A stretch of DNA of 6,628 bases from Spirochaetaceae bacterium. Lineage in GTDB: Bacteria > Spirochaetota > Spirochaetia > PWKH01. The DNA is taken from assembly GCA_003557605.1 (NCBI GenBank), contig PWNW01000199.1:1-6628 (forward strand). Reading direction: 5' to 3'. A model generated the notes under the pieces. The model had not been told where the DNA came from. It saw only the letters and a program-made list of their open reading frames with translations, and made no database searches. Position 1 is the stretch's first letter. Every line of letters starts with the position of its first letter. Both the position numbers and the translations under genes were made by a program. Positions 1-5,226 of the stretch are shown in pieces.

Positions 1-635
1 ACATGGACGGCGTGCTGGTTGATTCAGAAGAATTTATTCTGAAGGCGGCTATGGCCTTTTTTTCAGAAATTGGTGTTGAAACGAAGCCTGAAGATTTCAC
101 GCCATTTGTCGGGACCGGTGAGGACCGGTATTTGGGCGGGGTGGCTGAACAGTACGGTGTGCAGATTGACATCATGAGGGCGAAGGAACGGACCTACGAG
201 CTCTATGATCAGCTGTGCCGGGGGAATCTTGCGGCCATGGACGGGGTGCATGAGTACATCACCTGGTGCAGAGACAAGGGGTTGAAGACAGCCCTTGCCA
301 CCAGTGCGGACAAAGTAAAGATGCTGGTGAACCTCAGGGAAATCGGCTTGGAATCGAAATACTTTGATTTCATGATAAACGGGCTTGACATTGATCGGAA
401 AAAGCCTTTCCCTGATATATATATTGCTGCGGCTGAGGGGATCGGCATTCCCGCTGAACACTGCATGGTTATTGAGGATGCAGTCAGCGGGGTGAAGGCA
501 GCCAAGGCGGCGGGGTGCAGCTGTGTGGGTGTGACCTCCAGCTTTCCCCGGGACGTGATGCTCCAGGCTGGAGCAGACCGTGCGGTGGATTCCCTTCGGG
601 AACTGATGCATGATGATGCCCTGAAAACAGGATGA
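1..635 (+). CDS. HAD-superfamily (subfamily IA) phosphatase, 5' end cut by window
   Basis: This is a haloacid dehalogenase-type hydrolase, probably a phosphatase or phosphomutase acting on a small phosphorylated metabolite in the cytoplasm. The visible part starts at MDGVLVDSEE. The family motif is DxDG, and the two bases before the ATG (ac) fit the end of a gac codon, so the nucleophilic Asp probably lies on the cut edge and the ATG at 3 is internal, not the start. Downstream motifs are present in order: LATSAD (motif II), a KKPFPDIY stretch with the motif III Lys, and VIEDAVSGVKAAKAAG (motif IV). The cap-domain region contains FVGTGEDRYLGGVAEQYGV. About 210 residues are seen, near full length for a beta-phosphoglucomutase-like protein. 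The stop is followed almost at once by cytidine deaminase, so the two are probably cotranscribed. The substrate cannot be read from the sequence. Confidence 0.9.
   Translation, partial: MDGVLVDSEEFILKAAMAFFSEIGVETKPEDFTPFVGTGEDRYLGGVAEQYGVQIDIMRAKERTYELYDQLCRGNLAAMDGVHEYITWCRDKGLKTALATSADKVKMLVNLREIGLESKYFDFMINGLDIDRKKPFPDIYIAAAEGIGIPAEHCMVIEDAVSGVKAAKAAGCSCVGVTSSFPRDVMLQAGADRAVDSLRELMHDDALKTG
629..632 (+). promoter_or_regulatory. Weak ribosome binding site that favours the cdd start at 641
   Basis: AGGA lies 8 bases before the ATG at 641. The alternative ATG at 632, which would overlap the upstream stop as ATGA, has only AGG directly abutting it and no usable spacing. The choice is not certain, because translational coupling could rescue the 632 start. 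Confidence 0.4.
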
Positions 636-640
636 GTGAT

Positions 641-1063
641 ATGAAACTGGAATATGACAAAACAAAGCTGCAGGAGGCAGTTTCCGCAGCTGCAAAGGTT
701 CGGGAGAATGCCTATACACCCTATTCCCAATTCAAGGTAGGTGCGGCAATTGTCTCTGAGATTACCGGGAGAATCTATGGGGGATGCAATGTAGAAAACG
801 CCAGTTACGGGGCGACCATCTGCGCTGAACGTAATGCGGTTCTTCAGGCAGTAGCGGCGGAAGGGGCGCCGGCTTTTTCATTTCTTGTAGTGTACACAGA
901 TACTGCTGAACCGGTCCCTCCCTGCGCCATGTGCCTGCAGGTGCTTGCAGAGTTCTGCAGCCCCGAAATGCCCGTATATCTCTGCACTGCATCGGGGGTG
1001 CAGCGCAGATGCGTATTCCGTGACCTGCTGCCTCGCCCGTTTAATGCGATTCCAATGGACTAG
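641..1063 (+). CDS. cdd: Cytidine deaminase
   Basis: This zinc enzyme hydrolyses cytidine and deoxycytidine to uridine and deoxyuridine plus ammonia, in pyrimidine salvage. The protein is 140 residues from the ATG at 641, or 143 from the ATG at 632, close to the usual size of the small tetrameric type. Numbering from 632, the substrate-binding CNVENASYG is at 52-60, the zinc Cys and catalytic Glu of CAER at 64-67, and the second zinc pair in PCAMC at 97-101. A typical FRDLLPRPF segment closes the fold. The family usually has Gly and Arg in PCGxCRQ; here they are Ala and Leu (PCAMCLQ), while the Arg of CAER is kept. The gene follows the HAD phosphatase by 5 bases, or overlaps it by 4 with the earlier start, and is therefore likely in one operon with it. 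Its stop lies 3 bases from the convergent rpiB stop, leaving no room for a separate terminator. Confidence 0.95.
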   Translation: MKLEYDKTKLQEAVSAAAKVRENAYTPYSQFKVGAAIVSEITGRIYGGCNVENASYGATICAERNAVLQAVAAEGAPAFSFLVVYTDTAEPVPPCAMCLQVLAEFCSPEMPVYLCTASGVQRRCVFRDLLPRPFNAIPMD

Positions 1064-1066
1064 CCG

Positions 1067-1510
1067 TCAATTCTGCAGTCTCATCATCTTCTCAACCCGG
1101 GATGCGTGACGGCCGCCTTCAAACTCCGAATCAATAAATGCGTCAATCATATCGGTGACCGGTTCCTTGTAAGATATCCTGCCGCCGAAGGCGAGACAGT
1201 TGGCGTTGTTGTGCTCCTTTGCCATTCTCGCTGCAAAGGTGTCCTGAGGCAGGGCGCACCGGATTCCGTGGATCTTGTTTGCCGCTATGGATATGCCGAT
1301 GCCTGTACCGCAGCAGAGAATAAGCAGCTCATACCCTCCTTTGAAGAATTCCTTTGCGCCCCGGTTTGCCATGTCGGGATAGTCTACGGACTGCTGGTCA
1401 TCTACTCCCAGGTTCACAACATCGTATCCCCGTGAAGCAAGGTGGTCCGCAATGAGGTTCTTCAGATCAACTGCTCCATGATCATTTGCAATAACAGCTT
1501 TCTTGTTCAT
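1067..1510 (-). CDS. rpiB: Ribose-5-phosphate isomerase B
   Basis: RpiB interconverts ribose 5-phosphate and ribulose 5-phosphate in the non-oxidative pentose phosphate pathway. At 147 residues it has the normal RpiB/LacAB length. Visible signatures are ANDHG near residues 8-12, SVDYPDMA at 41-48, CCGTGIGISIAANK at 66-79 with the catalytic Cys just before GTG, the HNNAN segment starting at the catalytic His100, FGGR at 108-111 and GGRH at 132-135. The start is well supported: AGGAG at 1517-1521 stands 6 bases before the ATG. It is the last gene of a minus-strand cluster, 62 bases downstream of the LOG gene, whose product ribose 5-phosphate is its substrate. Some relatives act on allose or galactose phosphates, but neighbours and motifs favour ribose 5-phosphate. 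Confidence 0.95.
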   Translation of the reverse strand: MNKKAVIANDHGAVDLKNLIADHLASRGYDVVNLGVDDQQSVDYPDMANRGAKEFFKGGYELLILCCGTGIGISIAANKIHGIRCALPQDTFAARMAKEHNNANCLAFGGRISYKEPVTDMIDAFIDSEFEGGRHASRVEKMMRLQN

Positions 1511-1572
1511 ACGTTACTCCTGTATTGAGGCTCTGCACTGGTGCATGCCCGACGGTCTGTTCAGCTGCAGTA

Positions 1573-2118
1573 TCAGCTTTCCTTTCGTGAACCAAGCATA
1601 TCGAGAAGCGCATTGGGATCATCGCTGCACAGAAGCTGCTCCCGTTGAACAGCCGGGAGGAACTGGTGCTCCGTGAGATGGTCCAGCAGGGAAAGCAGGG
1701 GGGTGAAAAACCCCTGGATGTTGAACACTCCCACGGGCTTTTGGTGGATCCCCAGCTGATTCCAGGTGAAGCTTTCCAGCAGTTCCTCAAGGGTCCCGAT
1801 GCCGCCGGGGAGGGCGGCAAAAGCATCGCTTCGGGCATACATGGAGGCCTTGCGTTCATGCATGGAATCTACGATTATCAGCTCGCTTACCTCGAGGTCC
1901 CGGGTCCTTTCATAGAGCTCCCGGGTAATAATGCCCGTTACTCGCCCATGCTGCTCCAATACTGCACGGGCTGTGATGCCCATCAGCCCGGCATCGCTTC
2001 CTCCGTAGACCAGGTCTATGCCCCGTTGGGCAAGGGCCGTCCCAAACCGGGCGGCTTCCTGCCGGTATGCAGGGGAATCACCGAAACTTGATCCGCAGAA
2101 GATGCACAGTGAATCCAT
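1573..2118 (-). CDS. LOG-family nucleoside 5'-monophosphate phosphoribohydrolase (TIGR00730 type)
   Basis: Proteins of this family cleave the N-glycosidic bond of AMP or cytokinin riboside monophosphates, giving the base and ribose 5-phosphate; bacterial members were long labelled lysine decarboxylase by mistake. The 181-residue protein has a Rossmann-like nucleotide fold with FCGSS at 7-11, VYGGSDAGLMG at 37-47, the MHERK motif at 86-90 containing the catalytic Arg, and PGGIGTLEE at 104-112 containing the catalytic Glu. Length and motifs match the short (type I) LOG proteins. The ATG at 2118 is 6 bases after the cupin stop, with only a weak GGA-type binding site overlapping that stop, so translation is probably coupled to the cupin gene. 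RpiB follows and could use the ribose 5-phosphate. The natural nucleotide substrate is not evident. Confidence 0.92.
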   Translation of the reverse strand: MDSLCIFCGSSFGDSPAYRQEAARFGTALAQRGIDLVYGGSDAGLMGITARAVLEQHGRVTGIITRELYERTRDLEVSELIIVDSMHERKASMYARSDAFAALPGGIGTLEELLESFTWNQLGIHQKPVGVFNIQGFFTPLLSLLDHLTEHQFLPAVQREQLLCSDDPNALLDMLGSRKES

Positions 2119-2124
2119 CGTCCG

Positions 2125-2472
2125 TTACTGGTCAAAGAGAATCAGGGCGGTGAACACCAGGGGGCTGGAGCCGGTATTCTCAATGCTGTGGGAGTCTCCT
2201 CCTCCGGTAATGACCACATCTCCTGCAGAGACTTCCTTGCTTCCGTCCTGCTCTTCCACAATCCCGGTTCCGCTGATGATATGATAGTATTCGGTCTCAC
2301 CCTCATGAATATGGGGCCCGATCCCTGCACCAGGGGGGAGGGTAATCTGGGCAAAGAGCCTTCCGTTTGAAAGCCTGTCGGGATGTTCAAGATGCATGAT
2401 TTCAGCGGTCCCTGCTCCTCCTCGCATCCCGTTCTTGAGTTCTTTCTTGAGATTATCAGCCTTGAGTATCAT
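2125..2472 (-). CDS. Small single-domain cupin protein, function unknown
   Basis: This is a 115-residue beta-barrel metal-binding protein of the cupin superfamily. Cupin motif 1 is seen as HIHEGETE with His54, His56 and Glu61 followed by Gly68. Motif 2 runs from Gly84 to Asn99 with His95, and differs from the consensus only in having Gly90 where Pro is usual. All four expected metal ligands are therefore present. No second domain, signal peptide or membrane segment is visible. An upstream in-frame ATG at 2553 would add 27 residues inside the HPr gene, but the ATG at 2472 has a perfect AGGAGG 9 bases upstream and begins at a cupin-like N terminus. The gene overlaps the 3' end of the HPr gene by 17 bases and sits 6 bases before LOG. 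Such small cupins include sugar-phosphate isomerases, oxalate-binding proteins and sensors; no specific role can be assigned. Confidence 0.88.
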   Translation of the reverse strand: MILKADNLKKELKNGMRGGAGTAEIMHLEHPDRLSNGRLFAQITLPPGAGIGPHIHEGETEYYHIISGTGIVEEQDGSKEVSAGDVVITGGGDSHSIENTGSSPLVFTALILFDQ

Positions 2473-2758
2473 GGTTATCTTCCTCCTGTTCAGCGGGAAA
2501 ATCAAAATGTGTTTCAAACAGCTGCTTGAGCCGATGAAAAAACCTCTGCTCATCCTCTCCTTCCACGGTTATTTCGACGATATCACCCTGCTTGAGACCG
2601 AGGCAGAGGATGCTGATCATCTGCAGGTTGGTGACAGATATTCCGTTGGCATGGAGGGTGACTGAACCCTTCATGGATGCACCCTCGTCTGCAATCACCC
2701 GGGAAGGCCGCACATGGATGCCGTTTCTGTTTGCTGTAACCGCTGAGCCTTGTATCAT
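2456..2758 (-). CDS. ptsH: HPr-family phosphocarrier protein with Gln at position 46
   Basis: HPr receives a phosphate from enzyme I on His15 and passes it to EIIA domains; it also acts in regulation. With the ATG at 2758 the protein has 100 residues, and the active motif GIHVRPS places His at 15, Arg at 17 and Pro at 18, as in E. coli HPr. Ungapped alignment continues to LGLKQGD and VEGEDEQ. Position 46, the regulatory Ser phosphorylated by HPr kinase in many bacteria, is Gln here (SVTNLQM, 41-47). A tail of about 15 residues rich in Glu and Asp extends beyond the usual 85. An ATG at 2800 would add 14 residues, but the family alignment favours 2758. Neither start has a Shine-Dalgarno site. 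The gene heads the cluster HPr-cupin-LOG-rpiB. No enzyme I gene is seen in the window. Confidence 0.87.
   Translation of the reverse strand: MIQGSAVTANRNGIHVRPSRVIADEGASMKGSVTLHANGISVTNLQMISILCLGLKQGDIVEITVEGEDEQRFFHRLKQLFETHFDFPAEQEEDNHDTQG
2482..2487 (-). promoter_or_regulatory. Strong ribosome binding site for the cupin gene, inside the HPr gene
   Basis: On the minus strand AGGAGG lies 9 bases before the cupin ATG at 2472, within the last codons of the HPr gene. It fixes the cupin start and argues against the longer reading from 2553. Confidence 0.8.
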
Positions 2759-2763
2759 AGGTA

Positions 2764-2772
2764 AATATACCA
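2764..2772 (-). promoter_or_regulatory. Candidate extended -10 promoter for the HPr cluster
   Basis: On the minus strand TGG followed by TATATT forms an extended -10 element ending 5 bases before the HPr ATG at 2758. No good -35 is seen at the right distance. Transcription from it would begin at or next to the start codon, giving a nearly leaderless message. A competing candidate, TTGCAT (2830-2835) with a 16-base spacer and TATTCT (2808-2813), would serve the ATG at 2800 or give a leader of about 40 bases for 2758. Confidence 0.35.
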
Positions 2773-2782
2773 AATCGAGGCG

Positions 2783-2812
2783 TTGACTTCCACCCTTCAT
2801 ATGCGTAAGAAT
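2783..2812 (+). promoter_or_regulatory. Candidate promoter of sudB-gltA
   Basis: TTGACT at 2783-2788 is a good -35 box (5 of 6 bases). It is followed after 17-18 bases by TAAGAAT at 2806-2812, a weak -10. A start near 2819 would leave about 30 bases of leader before the TTG start at 2848, including its ribosome binding site. It overlaps the minus-strand HPr promoter candidates, so the two divergent units could interfere with each other. Confidence 0.4.
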
Positions 2813-2835
2813 AGGTCACATCTGTCAGCATGCAA

Positions 2836-2845
2836 AGGGAGGGAG
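2836..2845 (+). promoter_or_regulatory. Ribosome binding site that sets a TTG start for sudB
   Basis: AGGGAGGGAG is a purine-rich Shine-Dalgarno stretch ending 2 bases before TTG at 2848, with its GGAGGG core 4 bases and AGGGAG 6 bases away. The only in-frame ATG, at 2830, lies upstream of this site and has no binding site of its own. Confidence 0.65.
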
Positions 2846-2847
2846 TT

Positions 2848-3699
2848 TTGAATACCATTCTTGAGAAAAAGCAGTTGTCCCAGGAGGTCTTCCAGATGAC
2901 CATTGAGGCGCCGCTGATTGCTAAAGAGCGCAGGCCGGGACAGTTCGTGATCCTTCAGCTGGATACCGATTACGGTGAGCGGGTGCCGCTTACCATTGCC
3001 GATGCTGATGCCGAAAAGGGCACCATCACCCTGATATTCCAGACAGTGGGGAATTCAACGCACCGAATGGCAGTCAAGGAGCCGGGGGAGTCAATTGAAA
3101 ACGTCCTTGGTCCTTTGGGCCAGCCGACTCATATTGAGAAGTTCGGCAGGGTGCTGTGCGTCGGAGGCGGTATCGGAACGGCGCCGCTTCATCCGATTGC
3201 CCAGGGAATGGCCAGGGCGGGGAATGAACTGAAGATCATTATCGGGGCCAGGAACAAGGAACTGGTGATCCTGGAGCAGGAAATGGGAGCCCTGGCCGAC
3301 GAGCTGATCGTCTGCACCGATGACGGGAGCCGGGGCAGGAAGGCGCTGGTGACCGAACCGCTGAAGGAACTGTGTGAAAGCTGGAAGCCCGACCTGGTGG
3401 TGGCAGTCGGCCCTCCGATTATGATGAAGTTCTGCGCAGAAACTACCAGGCCCTTCGGCATCAAGACAATGGTATCCTTGAACACCATTATGGTTGACGG
3501 AACAGGGATGTGCGGAGGATGCAGGGTCACCGTCGGCGGAGAGACCAAGTTTGTCTGTGTTGACGGTCCTGAATTTGACGGCCATCTGGTTGATTTTGAC
3601 AATATGATGCTTCGCCTTGGGACATACCGTGCCCGAGAGGAGGATGATCACCATACATGTCACCTTGATCTGCAGCTTGAGGAGGAACATAATGCATGA
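2848..3699 (+). CDS. sudB: SudB/NfnA: FAD and [2Fe-2S] subunit of NADH-dependent ferredoxin:NADP+ oxidoreductase or sulfide dehydrogenase
   Basis: This small subunit carries FAD and one [2Fe-2S] cluster and binds NAD(H). With its partner it catalyses electron-bifurcating transfer between ferredoxin, NADH and NADPH (NfnAB), or sulfide/polysulfide reduction as in SudAB. From the TTG start at 2848 the protein has 283 residues. The FAD-binding RVPLTIAD is at 46-53, the nucleotide-binding VGGGIGTAPL at 105-114, and the cluster-binding region has Cys222, Cys225 and Cys237, with Asp217 a candidate for the Asp ligand known in the family (three Cys plus one Asp). It resembles the dihydroorotate dehydrogenase electron-transfer subunit PyrK, but no pyrD neighbour exists and the next gene is the Nfn large subunit. 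The last 8 bases overlap that gene, indicating coupled translation. The C-terminal tail is rich in Glu, Asp and His. Confidence 0.92.
   Translation: MNTILEKKQLSQEVFQMTIEAPLIAKERRPGQFVILQLDTDYGERVPLTIADADAEKGTITLIFQTVGNSTHRMAVKEPGESIENVLGPLGQPTHIEKFGRVLCVGGGIGTAPLHPIAQGMARAGNELKIIIGARNKELVILEQEMGALADELIVCTDDGSRGRKALVTEPLKELCESWKPDLVVAVGPPIMMKFCAETTRPFGIKTMVSLNTIMVDGTGMCGGCRVTVGGETKFVCVDGPEFDGHLVDFDNMMLRLGTYRAREEDDHHTCHLDLQLEEEHNA
3681..3685 (+). promoter_or_regulatory. Ribosome binding site that sets the gltA start
   Basis: GGAGG lies 6 bases before the ATG at 3692, inside the end of sudB. It selects this start over an in-frame TTG at 3617, which would add 25 residues unrelated to the family. 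Confidence 0.75.
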
Positions 3700-5182
3700 C
3701 CGCAGCACCCTTGACGCACAGGCAAAGACATATCTTGCTTCCCTTGAAGGGAAGGAACTGAAAAACAAAGAACGAGCGGCAATCCCCTCCCAGGATATGC
3801 CGTCCCAGGATGCCGGCAAGCGCATCCGGAATATGGAGGAGGTGGCCCAGGGGTATACTGAAGCCCAGGCGAGGCTGGAATCAATGCGGTGCCTGCAGTG
3901 CCGTACAGCTCCCTGCATTAAAGGGTGCCCTGTAGCCATCGACATACCCAGGTTCATTAAACATGCCGAAAACGGAGATTTTGCCGCCTCCCTGGCGGTG
4001 ATAAAGGAAAGCAGCCTGCTTCCTGCAATATGCGGGAGGGTCTGCCCCCAGGAAACTCAGTGCCAGGAGACCTGCACCTTAGGCAAGATGCATAAAGACG
4101 TCAGCAAGGCCGTCTCTATCGGGCGCATTGAGCGGTATGTGGCGGACCTTGAGATGGAAAGAGGTGAGGCGGTGATGCCCGAGGCTGCCCCTTCCACCGG
4201 GAAAAAGGTGGCGGTTGTCGGGTCAGGGCCTGCAGGGATTACCGCGGCTGCGGACCTCCGCAAGGCCGGTCATGAGGTGACCCTGCTTGAGGCATTCCAT
4301 AAGCCCGGAGGCGTGCTGGTGTACGGCATCCCGGAGTTCAGACTTCCCAAGGCAATTGTGGAGCAGGAAATTAACAATCTGAAGAAGATGGGTGTTGCCC
4401 TGAAGACCAATTTCCTGGTGGGCAGGACCAGGAAACTTCGTGACCTGATTGAAGAGGACGGGTATGATGCGGTGTTCATCGGCAGCGGAGCTGGACTGCC
4501 GAAGTTCATGCATATTGAAGGAGAGAATCTCGTCGGGGTGCTGAGCGCCAACGAGTACCTCACCAGAAGCAACCTCATGAAGGCCTATGATGAGGAGAAT
4601 GCTGATACTCCGATCATTCGGTCAAAGGTTGTAGCTGTCCTCGGAGGCGGAAACGTTGCGATGGATGCGGCTCGTACCGCAGTCCGCCTTGGTGCGGCCA
4701 AGGTGTACATCGTCTACCGGAGAACTGAGAAGGAGATGCCCGCCAGGGTTGAAGAGGTTGCCCATGCAAAAGAGGAGGGAGTGGAGTTCCTCCTGCTGCA
4801 GAGCCCCAAGAGAATTCTCGGGGACGAGAAGCAGCATGTACGGGCTATGGAGGTGCTCTCATACCGTCTCGGTGAACCCGATGACTCAGGCAGAAGACGC
4901 CCAGTGGTCATTGAGGGCAGTGAGCGGGAAATCCCGGTTGATACGGTGATCGTTTCCATTGGAAATGATTCCAACCCCCTGTTGGAAAAAACTACCGATG
5001 GACTGCTGGTGAACAAGTGGGGAAACATTATTATCAACGAAGAGGACTGCAGCACGTCCATTGACCGGGTCTATGCTGGAGGTGATATTGTCCTTGGAGC
5101 TGCTACGGTAATCCTGGCCATGGGGCAGGGGAGAAAGGCGGCAGAATCCATCAATGCGAGACTTGCCCGGGAGCATGATTGA
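3692..5182 (+). CDS. gltA: GltA/NfnB-type large subunit: FAD, two [4Fe-4S], NADPH-binding oxidoreductase
   Basis: This is the large flavoprotein subunit of the NfnAB/SudAB complex, homologous to the small subunit of glutamate synthase and often annotated as such. It binds NADPH and, through its iron-sulfur clusters, ferredoxin. The 496-residue protein begins with a ferredoxin-like helical domain with Cys67, Cys70, Cys75 and Cys79, and a second set Cys114, Cys118, Cys124 and Cys128, for two [4Fe-4S] clusters. The FAD-binding VAVVGSGPAG is at 173-182, the second Rossmann motif VAVLGGGNVAMDA at 314-326 for NADPH, followed by YRRTEKEMPAR, and the C-terminal FAD motif YAGGDIVLGAATV at 461-473. No large glutamate synthase subunit is encoded nearby and sudB overlaps it by 8 bases, so a role in ferredoxin/NAD(P)H balance is much more likely than glutamate synthesis. 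Nfn and sulfide dehydrogenase activity cannot be told apart from sequence alone. Confidence 0.93.
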   Translation: MHDRSTLDAQAKTYLASLEGKELKNKERAAIPSQDMPSQDAGKRIRNMEEVAQGYTEAQARLESMRCLQCRTAPCIKGCPVAIDIPRFIKHAENGDFAASLAVIKESSLLPAICGRVCPQETQCQETCTLGKMHKDVSKAVSIGRIERYVADLEMERGEAVMPEAAPSTGKKVAVVGSGPAGITAAADLRKAGHEVTLLEAFHKPGGVLVYGIPEFRLPKAIVEQEINNLKKMGVALKTNFLVGRTRKLRDLIEEDGYDAVFIGSGAGLPKFMHIEGENLVGVLSANEYLTRSNLMKAYDEENADTPIIRSKVVAVLGGGNVAMDAARTAVRLGAAKVYIVYRRTEKEMPARVEEVAHAKEEGVEFLLLQSPKRILGDEKQHVRAMEVLSYRLGEPDDSGRRRPVVIEGSEREIPVDTVIVSIGNDSNPLLEKTTDGLLVNKWGNIIINEEDCSTSIDRVYAGGDIVLGAATVILAMGQGRKAAESINARLAREHD

Positions 5183-5207
5183 ACTTGAGCTGGTAATGAA
5201 CTATACT
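5179..5207 (+). promoter_or_regulatory. Candidate promoter for the EIIA gene
   Basis: TTGAAC at 5179-5184, overlapping the gltA stop codon, is separated by exactly 17 bases from TATACT at 5202-5207, a sigma-70-like pair with 4 of 6 and 5 of 6 matches. A start near 5214 would leave a leader of about 13 bases containing the AGGGA binding site. The EIIA gene could thus be transcribed separately from sudB-gltA. Confidence 0.5.
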
Positions 5208-5226
5208 GTCAGCAGTAGGGATTGTT

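Noticed and set aside
63..730. Long minus-strand open frames opposite the HAD phosphatase
   Set aside because: They lie fully antisense to a gene with clear family motifs and show no recognisable domain themselves.
1063..1113. 7-base inverted repeat GCCGTCA/TGACGGC as a terminator for cdd
   Set aside because: The arms are separated by 37 bases, no T-run follows, and the right arm is inside conserved rpiB coding sequence.
1645..2091. 148-codon plus-strand open frame opposite the LOG gene
   Set aside because: It is a mirror of the conserved LOG coding sequence with no domain and no binding site of note.
2473..2553. 27-residue N-terminal extension of the cupin
   Set aside because: The ATG at 2472 has a perfect ribosome binding site, and the extension merely reads the HPr gene in another frame.
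2848..3699. Dihydroorotate dehydrogenase electron-transfer subunit PyrK
   Set aside because: The fold is shared, but there is no pyrD or other pyrimidine biosynthesis gene nearby and the partner gene is gltA/nfnB.
3091..3957. 288-codon minus-strand open frame opposite sudB and gltA
   Set aside because: It crosses the junction of two well-supported plus-strand genes, and its translation is low-complexity and resembles no protein family.
3692..5182. Glutamate synthase small subunit
   Set aside because: No large subunit gene is present and the overlapping sudB indicates an Nfn/sulfide dehydrogenase complex.
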